Position numbers and translations under genes: made by a program
Origin: Flavobacteriales bacterium
GTDB taxonomy: Bacteria; Bacteroidota; Bacteroidia; Flavobacteriales; TMED113
Direction: 5' to 3'
Assembly: GCA_002696965.1 (NCBI GenBank)
Contig: NZUB01000020.1
Span: 1 to 20,700, forward strand
DNA: 20,700 nt
The notes under the pieces: model-generated
Seen by the model: only the letters and a program-made list of their open reading frames with translations
Database searches by the model: none
Told to the model about the DNA's origin: nothing
Part shown: piece by piece, positions 7,726 through 15,905 of the stretch
How positions within the stretch are numbered: position 1 is the first letter of the stretch
Layout of the letters: the number at the start of each line of letters is the position of its first letter

Positions 7726-8226
7726 ATGAAAAATTTAATCTTTATTTTTAGTTTATTTACTTTATGGATGCAAGCCCAAAATATAGCATATGTAGACAGT
7801 CGTTATATTTTAGAAAATATCCCCGAATTTAATTCAGCTGAAGAAGAACTAAATAATTTATCATTAGAATGGCAAGAAGAAATTGACTTATTAAAAATAG
7901 AGGTGGAAAAATTATATCGCACATACCAAGCAGAACAATACCTTTTGCCTGAAGAGAAAAAAAAAGAAAAAGAAGAGTTTATTATATCAAAAGAAAAAGA
8001 AGTCAAAACATTAACTAAGAAACGATTTGGCCCTGATGGAGACTTATATCTAAAACAGCAAGCCTTAATACAACCCATTCAAGATTTAATATATACAGCA
8101 ATCAATGAATTTGCTGATGAAGGTAAATATGATATTATATTTGACAAATCATCTGAACTAATCATGCTGTTTTCACATCCAGAATTGGATAAAAGTGAAG
8201 AAATAATTGAAAAACTAGGTTATTAA
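7726..8226 (+). CDS. Periplasmic chaperone Skp/OmpH family, first copy
   Basis: A 166-residue exported protein. Residues 1-17 form a signal peptide (MKNLIFIFSLFTLWMQA, then Q), followed by the OmpH/Skp start NIAYVDSRYILENIPEF. The middle (about 35-100) is highly charged and Lys/Glu-rich, consistent with the long coiled-coil tentacles of the Skp trimer that hold unfolded outer-membrane proteins. The C-terminal part (IQDLIYTAINEFADEGKYDI) folds back to complete the trimerisation body. It lies 32 bases after bamA behind its own promoter, and next to a second, divergent family member. A run of nine A (7957-7965) codes for lysines in the coiled coil. Role in OMP delivery to BamA is from the family and context. 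Confidence 0.92.
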   Translation: MKNLIFIFSLFTLWMQAQNIAYVDSRYILENIPEFNSAEEELNNLSLEWQEEIDLLKIEVEKLYRTYQAEQYLLPEEKKKEKEEFIISKEKEVKTLTKKRFGPDGDLYLKQQALIQPIQDLIYTAINEFADEGKYDIIFDKSSELIMLFSHPELDKSEEIIEKLGY

Positions 8227-8246
8227 TTAATAAAAAAAAACTAAAA

Positions 8247-8753
8247 ATGAAAATAAAATATATTACCATTACTATATGTATGTTCATCAGTCTAATCGGA
8301 TATACACAACAACTTTTAGGACATATTAATTCTCAAGAAATAATTTCTATAATGCCAGAAGCAGCCACGGCACAACTTGAATTGCAACAAGAAGTGGAAG
8401 ATTTACAAGAACAAGGTCAGATGATGGCAAGTGAGTACGAAACCCAATTAAAAGATTTTCAAATCAACCAAGAGAATATGTCTGAAGCAATTCGAAATGA
8501 CAAGTTAAAAAGCCTACAAGATTTAGAAGAAAGAATTACTTTATTCCAACAATCTGCGCAACAAAGCATTCAACTAAAAGAAGCTGAATTATTTGAGCCT
8601 ATTTTAACTAAGATTCAAAATGCTATTGATCAAGTTTCTAAAGAAAAAGGCTATTCATACGTATTTGATATTGGGGGTAATGCTGGAGGTTTAGTGTATA
8701 AGAATGACACTCATGATATCACAAAAATGGTAAAAGCAAAATTAAATTTATAG
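8247..8753 (+). CDS. Periplasmic chaperone Skp/OmpH family, second copy
   Basis: A 168-residue Skp-family protein with a signal peptide (MKIKYITITICMFISLIGYTQ) and the characteristic mature start LLGHINSQEIISIMPEA. Residues about 40-120 are a Gln/Glu-rich helical coiled coil (for example LELQQEVEDLQEQGQMMA). The C-terminal segment AIDQVSKEKGYSYVFDIGG is the typical family ending. It follows the first copy by 20 bases, with no promoter visible between them, so they are probably co-transcribed. Sequence identity to the first copy appears low despite the same layout: this copy has Gln-rich tentacles where the first is Lys-rich, suggesting an old duplication with possible client specialisation. 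Confidence 0.93.
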   Translation: MKIKYITITICMFISLIGYTQQLLGHINSQEIISIMPEAATAQLELQQEVEDLQEQGQMMASEYETQLKDFQINQENMSEAIRNDKLKSLQDLEERITLFQQSAQQSIQLKEAELFEPILTKIQNAIDQVSKEKGYSYVFDIGGNAGGLVYKNDTHDITKMVKAKLNL

Positions 8754-8771
8754 TTATATAAAATTAATAAC

Positions 8772-9575
8772 TTGAAATCTGAAGGCCCTATAGGAATATT
8801 TGATTCGGGAATTGGAGGACTAACAGTAGCATCTTCTATTAGCAAGTTGTTACCTAATGAACAAATAATTTATTTTGGTGACACTCAACACCTACCATAC
8901 GGAAGTAAATCCTTTAAACGAATTAATTATTACTGTAGTCAAATTGTAGAATTTTTAATCAATAAAAATTGCAAAGCGATTATAATAGCTTGTAATAGTG
9001 CCTCTGCCGTTGCAAGTGAACAAATCAATCAACAAGTTAAAAAAAAAGCATTAGTTTTTAATGTTATTGATCCTGTTGTTGATTATATTAAGAATGCTAA
9101 ACATCTTAAACAGATTGGTGTTATTGGCACAAATGCAACAATAGATTCCAATGTATATGCAGCTAAAATTAAATCATTTAGAAGCGATATAAAAGTATCA
9201 TCTTTAGCAACCCCATTACTTGCTAATTTAATTGAAGAGGATAATCAAAAACTCTATACAAAAGGAATACTCGACTCATATTTAAAAAATCAAATACTCA
9301 CAAAAATTGACAGCTTAATACTCGGATGTACACATTATCCATTAATTACAAGTAGAATAAATGAATTTTTTAATTCTCAGGTTGAAATAATTAATTCTAT
9401 TGAATACGTGACGAATAAAATTAAAAATAATTTACAGTCAAAAAAATTATTGAAAACCAATTCTGAAAAATTAAAACATCATTTTTATGTTTCTGATTAT
9501 ACAGAAAATTTTCAAAAAAAAACAGAGTTATTTTTTTCATCTAAAATAATACTAGAAGAAGTAAATATTTTTTAA
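8772..9575 (+). CDS. murI: Glutamate racemase
   Basis: MurI interconverts L- and D-glutamate, providing the D-Glu of peptidoglycan. The 267-residue protein has all active-site blocks: GIFDSGIGGLTV with Asp11, GDTQHLPYGSK, the first catalytic cysteine Cys74 in ACNSAS, GVIGTNATI, and the second catalytic cysteine Cys186 in GCTHYP. The start is a TTG at 8772: the frame has no ATG between the preceding skp stop (8751-8753, same frame) and the GIFDSG motif, and the residues after the TTG are the expected N-terminus. It lies 18 bases after skp and is likely read from the skp promoter. Cytoplasmic. Confidence 0.95.
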   Translation: MKSEGPIGIFDSGIGGLTVASSISKLLPNEQIIYFGDTQHLPYGSKSFKRINYYCSQIVEFLINKNCKAIIIACNSASAVASEQINQQVKKKALVFNVIDPVVDYIKNAKHLKQIGVIGTNATIDSNVYAAKIKSFRSDIKVSSLATPLLANLIEEDNQKLYTKGILDSYLKNQILTKIDSLILGCTHYPLITSRINEFFNSQVEIINSIEYVTNKIKNNLQSKKLLKTNSEKLKHHFYVSDYTENFQKKTELFFSSKIILEEVNIF

Positions 9576-9587
9576 TAAATAATTACG

Positions 9588-9595
9588 TATATTTC
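9588..9595 (+). promoter_or_regulatory. Possible weak -7 element upstream of nfu-purH-mre
   Basis: TATATTTC differs from the TAnnTTTG consensus only in the last base and sits 41 bases before the nfu ATG, in the 61-bp gap after murI. No TTG lies about 19 bp upstream, so it is weak. It is the only candidate promoter I see for the nfu-purH-mre block in this gap. Confidence 0.25.
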
Positions 9596-9636
9596 CCCAA
9601 ACACATTATTTTTTATAAAAAAATGCAAGTAAGTCT

Positions 9637-10215
9637 ATGCTAAAAAAATCACCATATATTATTTATTCAGAATCTACACCCAACCCAGCAGTTATGAAGT
9701 TTGTATCAAATAAAGTATTAGCTTCAGAAGCTAAGGAATACCTAAATATTAATGAAACTGCTAAGTCTACTTTGATAAGAAAATTATTCACATTTCCATT
9801 TGTAAAAGAAATTTTTATTTCAAATAACTATATATCTATTAAAAAGCATGAATCTGTTGACTGGATGGATATTACAAATCAATTAAGAATACTTATTCAG
9901 GAATCTCTGAATAATAATATTATCATATATGCCAATGATAATTCAAAAAAAAGCAAAAAAAAATCTATTAATAAAAAATCTAAAATAATGATCCAAATTG
10001 ATCAAATATTAGATCAATATATAAGACCTGGTATTCACATGGACGGAGGAGATATAGAATTAGTTTCATTTAATGACGGGATTTTAAAGGTTTTTTTAAA
10101 AGGAGCTTGCAGCGGTTGTCCATCATCTCAAATGACATTAAAAAATGGAATAGAAACACTTTTAAAAGACAAGCTTCCTGAGCAAATAAACGAAGTTATT
10201 GCTATTAACTACTAA
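9637..10215 (+). CDS. Two-domain Nfu-type Fe-S cluster carrier
   Basis: A 192-residue protein combining an Nfu N-terminal domain (about residues 8-95; ESTPNPAVMKFV, TFPFVKEIFI) with a C-terminal NifU-like domain (about 117-190). The latter has RPGIHMDGGDIELV and the cluster-binding CxxC in GACSGCPSS, Cys158 and Cys161. This is the eukaryotic-NFU1/flavobacterial layout. These proteins carry 4Fe-4S clusters from the assembly machinery to target enzymes. The domains are joined by a short Lys/Ser linker (about 103-116) encoded by runs of eight and nine A. It precedes purH by 9 bases, so it probably shares a transcript with purH and mreB, with no obvious functional tie. No signal peptide; cytoplasmic. 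Confidence 0.92.
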   Translation: MLKKSPYIIYSESTPNPAVMKFVSNKVLASEAKEYLNINETAKSTLIRKLFTFPFVKEIFISNNYISIKKHESVDWMDITNQLRILIQESLNNNIIIYANDNSKKSKKKSINKKSKIMIQIDQILDQYIRPGIHMDGGDIELVSFNDGILKVFLKGACSGCPSSQMTLKNGIETLLKDKLPEQINEVIAINY

Positions 10216-10224
10216 ATTATATAA

Positions 10225-11754
10225 ATGAAAAAAATTCGAAAAGTACTTATTTCTGTTTATAACAAATCTGGTATTTTACCAATTGCCTCATTACTTGACG
10301 AAATGGGTATAACAATTATTTCAACTGGTGGAACACAAAAGTTTTTAGAAAAACATAATATCCCTATTTCACCCGTTGAAAAAATCACAGAATACCCTTC
10401 TATACTAGGTGGAAGAGTTAAAACCCTTCATCCCAAAATTTTTGGAGGTATTCTAGGTAGATCCAATAATCAATCCGACCAATTAGATTTAAACAAATTT
10501 AATATTTCATCGATTGATATGATTATTATTGATTTATATCCATTCCAAGAAACATTAATAAATACATCGAATCATGCAGAAATTATTGAAAAAATTGATA
10601 TTGGAGGTGTTTCATTAATTCGAGCTGCAGCGAAAAATTATCAAGATGTATTTGTAATAAGTTGCTTGGAAGATATCAATCTTGCTATTCAATTAATAAA
10701 AGAAAAAAAAGGGGAAACCACTATTAAAGATCGATTGCTTTTTGCACAAAAAGCATTTGTTACGACCTCACATTATGAAGTAGCAATTTCTAGATATTTT
10801 GATACCCAAATCAATCAATCAACAATATTACCTGCAACCTTTAAAAATAGTATTTTAACATCTCATGCACTTAGATATGGAGAAAATCCACATCAAGAGG
10901 GTATCTTTTATGGTGACATAACAAAACTGTTTGACCAATTAAATGGTAAAAGTTTATCCTATAATAATTTACTTGATGTAGATGCAGCGATTAATCTAAT
11001 TGATGAATTTTCAACAATATCATTTGGGATTTTAAAACATAACAACGCCTGTGGTTTTGCATCTAACAAAAATATTACTACAGCTTGGAAACAAGCTTTG
11101 GAAGGAGACCCTATTTCCGCTTTTGGTGGAGTTCTTATCACAAATGGGACGATTAATTATAAAGTTGCGAAAGATATCAATAAGCTATTCTTTGAAATAA
11201 TAATTGCACCAAAATTTGAAAAAAAAGCACTTGAATTATTAAAAAGTAAAAAAAATCGTATTATTTTAAGGAAAAAAAAGACTACCTTAGAACAAGTATC
11301 ATTTCGAACAGTTTTAAATGGAGTGCTTAGTCAACAAAAAGATTACGTAACTGATAACAAGAATCTTGAGAATGTATCTAAATTAAAAGTATCAAAAGCT
11401 CAAATGGAAGACCTAATATTTGCTAGTAAAATTTGTAAACATACCAAATCAAATGCAATCGTTTTAGCGAAAAACAAACAACTCATTGGGTCTGGTTGTG
11501 GACAAACATCTAGAGTAGATGCTTTACAACATGCTATAAAAAAAGCAAAACAATTCTCTCTTGACATGAATAATGCCGTAATGGCATCAGATGCATTTTT
11601 CCCATTTCCTGATTGTGTTGAAATAGCAAGTAAAGAGGGAATAAAGGCTGTTATACAACCAGGAGGCTCGAAAAATGATCAGTTGTCAATAGATTATTGT
11701 AATAATAATGATATGGCAATGGTAGTTACTAAAAAAAGACATTTTAAACATTAA
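10225..11754 (+). CDS. purH: Bifunctional AICAR formyltransferase / IMP cyclohydrolase
   Basis: PurH performs the last two steps of IMP synthesis: formylation of AICAR with 10-formyl-THF, then ring closure. The 509-residue length is normal. The N-terminal MGS-like cyclohydrolase domain (about 1-145) shows STGGTQKFL (33-41), GGRVKTLHPKIFGGILGR (62-79) and DLYPF. The formyltransferase part shows ALRYGENPHQ (about 215-224), the catalytic Lys271-His272 in KHNNACG, SAFGGV, and the C-terminal FFPFPD and QPGGS motifs. The Pro of the common KHxxPCG motif is Ala here; I believe this also occurs in related bacteria. Its stop lies in the same frame as mreB, whose TTG start follows after two codons, so coupling is likely. 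Confidence 0.97.
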   Translation: MKKIRKVLISVYNKSGILPIASLLDEMGITIISTGGTQKFLEKHNIPISPVEKITEYPSILGGRVKTLHPKIFGGILGRSNNQSDQLDLNKFNISSIDMIIIDLYPFQETLINTSNHAEIIEKIDIGGVSLIRAAAKNYQDVFVISCLEDINLAIQLIKEKKGETTIKDRLLFAQKAFVTTSHYEVAISRYFDTQINQSTILPATFKNSILTSHALRYGENPHQEGIFYGDITKLFDQLNGKSLSYNNLLDVDAAINLIDEFSTISFGILKHNNACGFASNKNITTAWKQALEGDPISAFGGVLITNGTINYKVAKDINKLFFEIIIAPKFEKKALELLKSKKNRIILRKKKTTLEQVSFRTVLNGVLSQQKDYVTDNKNLENVSKLKVSKAQMEDLIFASKICKHTKSNAIVLAKNKQLIGSGCGQTSRVDALQHAIKKAKQFSLDMNNAVMASDAFFPFPDCVEIASKEGIKAVIQPGGSKNDQLSIDYCNNNDMAMVVTKKRHFKH

Positions 11755-11760
11755 AAAATT

Positions 11761-12801
11761 TTGGGATTATTTGATTTTTTTACAGAGGATATTGCTATAG
11801 ATTTAGGAACAGCAAATACATTAATTATTCATAATGATAAAGTCGTCGTTGATGAACCATCTATTGTTGCAACTGAATTAAAAACTGCTAAAGTTATTGC
11901 TGTGGGAAGCAAAGCTCAACAAATGCACGGTAAAGCCCATAGGGGTATTGAAACTAATCGCCCCTTAAAAGATGGTGTAATTGCTGATTTTGATGCGGCT
12001 GAACAAATGATTAAAGAATTTATTAAAAGTATTCCTTCATTACAAAATAGATTTTGGGCACCATCACTCAGAATGGTTATCTGTATACCATCAGGAATTA
12101 CTGAAGTGGAAAAAAGAGCTGTTCGAGACTCTGCAGAGATTTCAGGTGCAAAAGAAGTGTACCTAATACATGAGCCCATGGCTGCTGCTATTGGTATGGG
12201 TATAGAAGTACAAGAACCTCGAGGGAACATGATTATTGATATAGGAGGAGGAACGACAGAAATTGCTGTCTTATCTCTTGGAGGAATTGTAAAAGATAAA
12301 TCGATAAAAGTAGCTGGAGATATTTTTACTTCTGACATTAGATATTTTATGCGTCAAAATCATAATTTAGTTATAGGTGAAAGATCCGCTGAAAAAATTA
12401 AAATTGAGGTTGGAGCTGCATTAGAAAATTTAGAAGATACCGACAAAGAGATTCCTCCTAATTGGGAGGTGCAAGGAAGAGATCAAACTACAGGAAAACC
12501 TAAAGCAGTAGAAGTCTCTTATAAAGAAATTGCACGCGCATTAGATGCATCAATAAAACAAATAGAAGACGCAATTATGCAGGCACTTGCAATGACTCCG
12601 CCTGAATTAGCTGCAGACATTTATAACAGTGGAATATATCTTGCTGGAGGGGGAGCAATGTTAAGAGGATTAGATGATAGAATCAGAAACAAAACTGATT
12701 TGCCAGTATATGTTGGAGAAGACCCTTTAAGAGCTGTTGTCCGCGGAACTGGCATTGCGTTAAAAAACATTGATCAATATAGTGGTGTTTTAATGAGATA
12801 A
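11761..12801 (+). CDS. mreB: Rod-shape-determining actin-like protein MreB
   Basis: MreB polymerises into membrane-bound filaments that steer the elongasome during lateral wall synthesis. The 346-residue protein has the actin-fold ATP site: phosphate-1 loop DLGTANT (14-20), HEPMAAAIG (137-145), phosphate-2 loop DIGGGTTEIAV (160-170) and the adenosine loop GGGAM (296-300). A short insertion around residues 238-250 (GRDQTTGKPKAVE) looks typical of Bacteroidota MreB. The start is TTG at 11761 (MGLFDFFTEDIAIDLG); there is no upstream ATG because the purH TAA lies in frame 9 bases earlier, and the next ATG comes after the first nucleotide-binding loop. First gene of mreBCD-mrdA-rodA. Confidence 0.96.
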   Translation: MGLFDFFTEDIAIDLGTANTLIIHNDKVVVDEPSIVATELKTAKVIAVGSKAQQMHGKAHRGIETNRPLKDGVIADFDAAEQMIKEFIKSIPSLQNRFWAPSLRMVICIPSGITEVEKRAVRDSAEISGAKEVYLIHEPMAAAIGMGIEVQEPRGNMIIDIGGGTTEIAVLSLGGIVKDKSIKVAGDIFTSDIRYFMRQNHNLVIGERSAEKIKIEVGAALENLEDTDKEIPPNWEVQGRDQTTGKPKAVEVSYKEIARALDASIKQIEDAIMQALAMTPPELAADIYNSGIYLAGGGAMLRGLDDRIRNKTDLPVYVGEDPLRAVVRGTGIALKNIDQYSGVLMR

Positions 12802-12805
12802 ATTT

Positions 12806-13615
12806 ATGAATAGGATTATTCAAATACTGATAAAAAATCATGTATTTTTTGTTTTTATTATCCTAGAATTAATACTATTAAATCATCTCTCTTCTAAAAA
12901 TTTAGTAATTGAATCGAGTATTGAAAAAATATCTACATATTTAGGTGGTTATATATTTACAAAAGAAAAAAAAATAAAAGATTTTTTTTCATTAAAAAAA
13001 ACAAATGAACAACTTTTAACAATCAATTATAATCTTTTTATAGAAAATCAAGCTTTAAAAGAAAAAATTTCTTCCAAAGATTCTACTAATCATCTATGTA
13101 GTATTATTCAAGCTAAAGTTGTGAAAAATACATGGAATAAAAATCAAAATTTTTTAATTGTTAATCAAGGTTCTTTGCAAGGAGTGTCTACCCAAATGGG
13201 AGTGATAAATAATAATAACCTAATTGGAATGACCGCTACAGTAAATAATAATTTTTCTACTGTAATTAGCCTTTTAAACACGGACTTAATGATTAGTGCA
13301 AAAATTGAAAAATCTGGGCATTATGGCACACTATCATGGGATGGCGTAAATTTTACTAAAATGCAACTAAGTGATATTCCTAAAAATGCTGTAATTAAAA
13401 TTGGTGACACTATAGTAACAAGTTCTTATTCTAATATTTTCCCAGAGGGCATAAATATAGGAACGATTTCTAAATATAAACATGAAAAAAACACTAACTT
13501 TTTACAAATTGAAATTACACTATTTGCTAATTTCACGAATATTGAATTTGTATATTTAATAGAACCCAGTTTAAAAGAAGAACGTAATATAATTGAAAAC
13601 AGCTTATTAAAATGA
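12806..13615 (+). CDS. mreC: Rod-shape-determining protein MreC
   Basis: MreC is the bitopic scaffold that links MreB, MreD and PBP2 and activates the PBP2-RodA synthase. The 269-residue protein has a cytoplasmic tip, a transmembrane helix (about 11-27, HVFFVFIILELILLNHL), a periplasmic coiled coil (about 53-92, rich in Lys/Glu/Leu/Asn) and the beta-rich domain (about 98-255). The latter includes NQGSLQGVSTQMGVINN, NLIGMTATV and GHYGTLSWDG, which match the family core. It begins 4 bases after mreB and its stop overlaps the mreD start (ATGA, 13612-13615). A-rich homopolymers occur in the coiled-coil codons (A9 at 12966-12974). Confidence 0.93.
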   Translation: MNRIIQILIKNHVFFVFIILELILLNHLSSKNLVIESSIEKISTYLGGYIFTKEKKIKDFFSLKKTNEQLLTINYNLFIENQALKEKISSKDSTNHLCSIIQAKVVKNTWNKNQNFLIVNQGSLQGVSTQMGVINNNNLIGMTATVNNNFSTVISLLNTDLMISAKIEKSGHYGTLSWDGVNFTKMQLSDIPKNAVIKIGDTIVTSSYSNIFPEGINIGTISKYKHEKNTNFLQIEITLFANFTNIEFVYLIEPSLKEERNIIENSLLK

Positions 13616-14088
13616 ATATGTTTAAGTTATTTATATGGTCTACTTTTTGCCAAATTTTTATACTAAATAATATATACTTAAGCGGATATATTAACCCATA
13701 TTATTATATTGTTTTTATTTTATTAATGTCCCAAAAGGCAAATAAATTATTACTATTATTATTAAGTTTTGCACTTGGATTAACTATTGATATTTTTTCA
13801 TATACTCAAGGTACACATGCATTTGCCTGTGTATTAATATGTTATTTGAATATTTTATGGGGAGGTAAAAGAGATGAAACAGAAGAGAACGTAAATATCA
13901 ATAAAATATCAACAATCGATTTTATCCGCTTTATAACACCATTAACCATAATACATCATTTTACACTTTTCTTTTTAGAAAGGTTTTCAATTAAAGAAAT
14001 AATACCTATTATAATACTAACTATTAGTAGTTCATTTTTTACTATTCTATTATTAATTATACATAAAAGCTTCATGCCTAAAAAATGA
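13612..14088 (+). CDS. mreD: Rod-shape-determining protein MreD
   Basis: A 158-residue, strongly hydrophobic protein with about five predicted membrane helices (for example near residues 6-22, 28-40, 44-58 and 135-153). MreD sequences are poorly conserved; the call rests on length, topology, the FALGLTIDIFSYTQGTHAFACVL region (matching the family GL-DI---G-HA pattern) and its fixed place between mreC and the PBP2 gene. It overlaps both neighbours by ATGA junctions (13612-13615 and 14085-14088), so tight translational coupling is expected. It works with MreC in the inner-membrane elongasome. Confidence 0.9.
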   Translation: MNMFKLFIWSTFCQIFILNNIYLSGYINPYYYIVFILLMSQKANKLLLLLLSFALGLTIDIFSYTQGTHAFACVLICYLNILWGGKRDETEENVNINKISTIDFIRFITPLTIIHHFTLFFLERFSIKEIIPIIILTISSSFFTILLLIIHKSFMPKK

Positions 14089-15905
14089 AAAGAAAATATG
14101 ATTTTTATGTAGGCAGAAAACATGCAATACTTATTAGCTTTTGCATAATATTTCTTTTAATAATTAGTAAACTATTTAGTATTCAAATTTTAAATAAAGA
14201 GTATAAATTATCTGCCGAAAACAATGTGATTCGGAAAATAATTCAATACCCCGAAAGAGGCTGGATATATGATCGAAACCAAAATCTATTAGTTTCTAAT
14301 CAAAGAGCGCATGATATTATGATTGTACCTTATCAATTAAATCCAAAATTAGACACTGTACTTTTTTGCAATATTTTTGATATTACAAAAGAACAATTTG
14401 TACAAAAATTGAAAAAGGTAAAAAAATATTCTCATTATAAACCTTCTATTTTTTTAAAAGATATATCAAAAAAAAAATTCGCCGATATTCAAGAAAAACT
14501 ACATTTATTTCAAGGCTTTTATGCACAACCTAAATATATTCGATATTACCACACAGAATCTGGCGGCAATATATTTGGTTATATCAGTCAAGTTTCTAAT
14601 GAGCAAATTAAACAAGATAGATATTATATAAGTGGAGATTTAATAGGTGTTACTGGACTGGAAAAGTCATATGAAAAAATACTTCGAGGTACAAAGGGTG
14701 TTGAAAGAAAAGTGGTTGATGTATATGGGAAATATCAGGGTCCATTTAATGAAAGAAATAATGACACGCTTCCAATTAAAGGGAAGGACATTGTATTAGG
14801 TCTAGATATCCAATTACAAGAATATGCTGAATTACTAATGAAAAATAAGAGAGGTAGCGTAGTAGCTATTGAACCTAATACTGGGGAAGTATTATGTATG
14901 GTTTCTAGCCCTAGTTACAACCCCTCTCTATTTGTTGGAGAGCAAAGAAATAAAAACTACAGAGATCTTTTCCTAGATCCAAATAAACCACTATATGATA
15001 GATCTACATCTGCATTATACCCACCAGGATCAATATTTAAATTAATTAATGCCTTAATTGGTCTTCAGGAAAAAAATATAACTAGTGGCACATTATTTAA
15101 ATGCAATAAGGGTTGGAATTTTAAATCAATTTTACATATCGGATGTCATCCTCACAAATCTCCTCTTAATTTAAGACAATCTATTGCACAATCTTGCAAT
15201 GCATATTTCTGTAGTACTTTTCAAAAAATTATATCCAGTAAAAAAAATGCTGCACTTGGAATTGATAACTGGGCTAAATACACTAAATCATTTGGATTGG
15301 GCCAAACTTTTGACAGTGACTTAGCAAATAATAAGAAAGGTCTTATTCCAAATAGTGATTATTACAATAAAATCTATGGAAAAAAAAGATGGGGTGCATC
15401 CACATGTATTTCGTTGGGTATTGGGCAAGATGCATTACTAATGACCCCTGTTCAAATGGCCAATGTTGCTGTAATAATGGCCAATTATGGTTATTATAAG
15501 ACTCCACACCTAATTAAAAACATAGAGGAAGGTCTTCAGCCGATTTTATTTGAAAAAAATTATTGTAAAATAGAATCCAAACACTTTAAACCTGTAGTAT
15601 ATGGGATGGAAACGGCCATAGAGGGAGCCCATGGAACAGCAAAAATAGCTAAATTAAATAATTTAAAAATTTGTGGAAAAACCGGTACTGCTGAAAATCC
15701 TCATGGAGATGACCATTCAATATTCATAGCTTTTGCGCCAAAAAAAAATCCACAAATTGCAATTGCCGTGTATGTAGAAAATGGAGGATGGGGAAGTGAT
15801 GTAGCAGTTCCAATTGGAAGTCTCTGTATTGAGAAATATATTAATGATACAATTAGTAATATTAGTTTAGAGAAAAAAATGATTAATCTAAAAATTAAAT
15901 ACTAG
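14085..15905 (+). CDS. mrdA: Penicillin-binding protein 2 (elongation transpeptidase)
   Basis: PBP2 cross-links new peptidoglycan during cell elongation and partners with RodA. The 606-residue protein has one N-terminal signal anchor (about 14-34), a pedestal/dimerisation region (about 50-225; PERGWIYDRN, GDLIGVTGLE, RGTKGVE) and the transpeptidase domain. Catalytic motifs are complete: SxxK with nucleophile Ser316 and Lys319 (PPGSIFK), SxN as Ser370-Cys371-Asn372 and KTG at 532-534 (GKTGTAENP). It overlaps mreD by ATGA, and its TAG stop is immediately followed by the rodA ATG. A run of ten A (14468-14477) encodes three lysines near residue 129, a possible slippage site. Confidence 0.97.
   Translation: MKRKYDFYVGRKHAILISFCIIFLLIISKLFSIQILNKEYKLSAENNVIRKIIQYPERGWIYDRNQNLLVSNQRAHDIMIVPYQLNPKLDTVLFCNIFDITKEQFVQKLKKVKKYSHYKPSIFLKDISKKKFADIQEKLHLFQGFYAQPKYIRYYHTESGGNIFGYISQVSNEQIKQDRYYISGDLIGVTGLEKSYEKILRGTKGVERKVVDVYGKYQGPFNERNNDTLPIKGKDIVLGLDIQLQEYAELLMKNKRGSVVAIEPNTGEVLCMVSSPSYNPSLFVGEQRNKNYRDLFLDPNKPLYDRSTSALYPPGSIFKLINALIGLQEKNITSGTLFKCNKGWNFKSILHIGCHPHKSPLNLRQSIAQSCNAYFCSTFQKIISSKKNAALGIDNWAKYTKSFGLGQTFDSDLANNKKGLIPNSDYYNKIYGKKRWGASTCISLGIGQDALLMTPVQMANVAVIMANYGYYKTPHLIKNIEEGLQPILFEKNYCKIESKHFKPVVYGMETAIEGAHGTAKIAKLNNLKICGKTGTAENPHGDDHSIFIAFAPKKNPQIAIAVYVENGGWGSDVAVPIGSLCIEKYINDTISNISLEKKMINLKIKY

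Noticed and set aside
9605..9624. AT-only inverted repeat (TTTTTTATAAAAAAA) between murI and nfu as a terminator
   Set aside because: The stem has no GC pairs and such repeats are expected by chance in AT-rich DNA; too weak to call.
11916..12338. Minus-strand frame of 140 codons inside mreB
   Set aside because: It is antisense to the conserved MreB core; open only because of codon bias in the sense gene.
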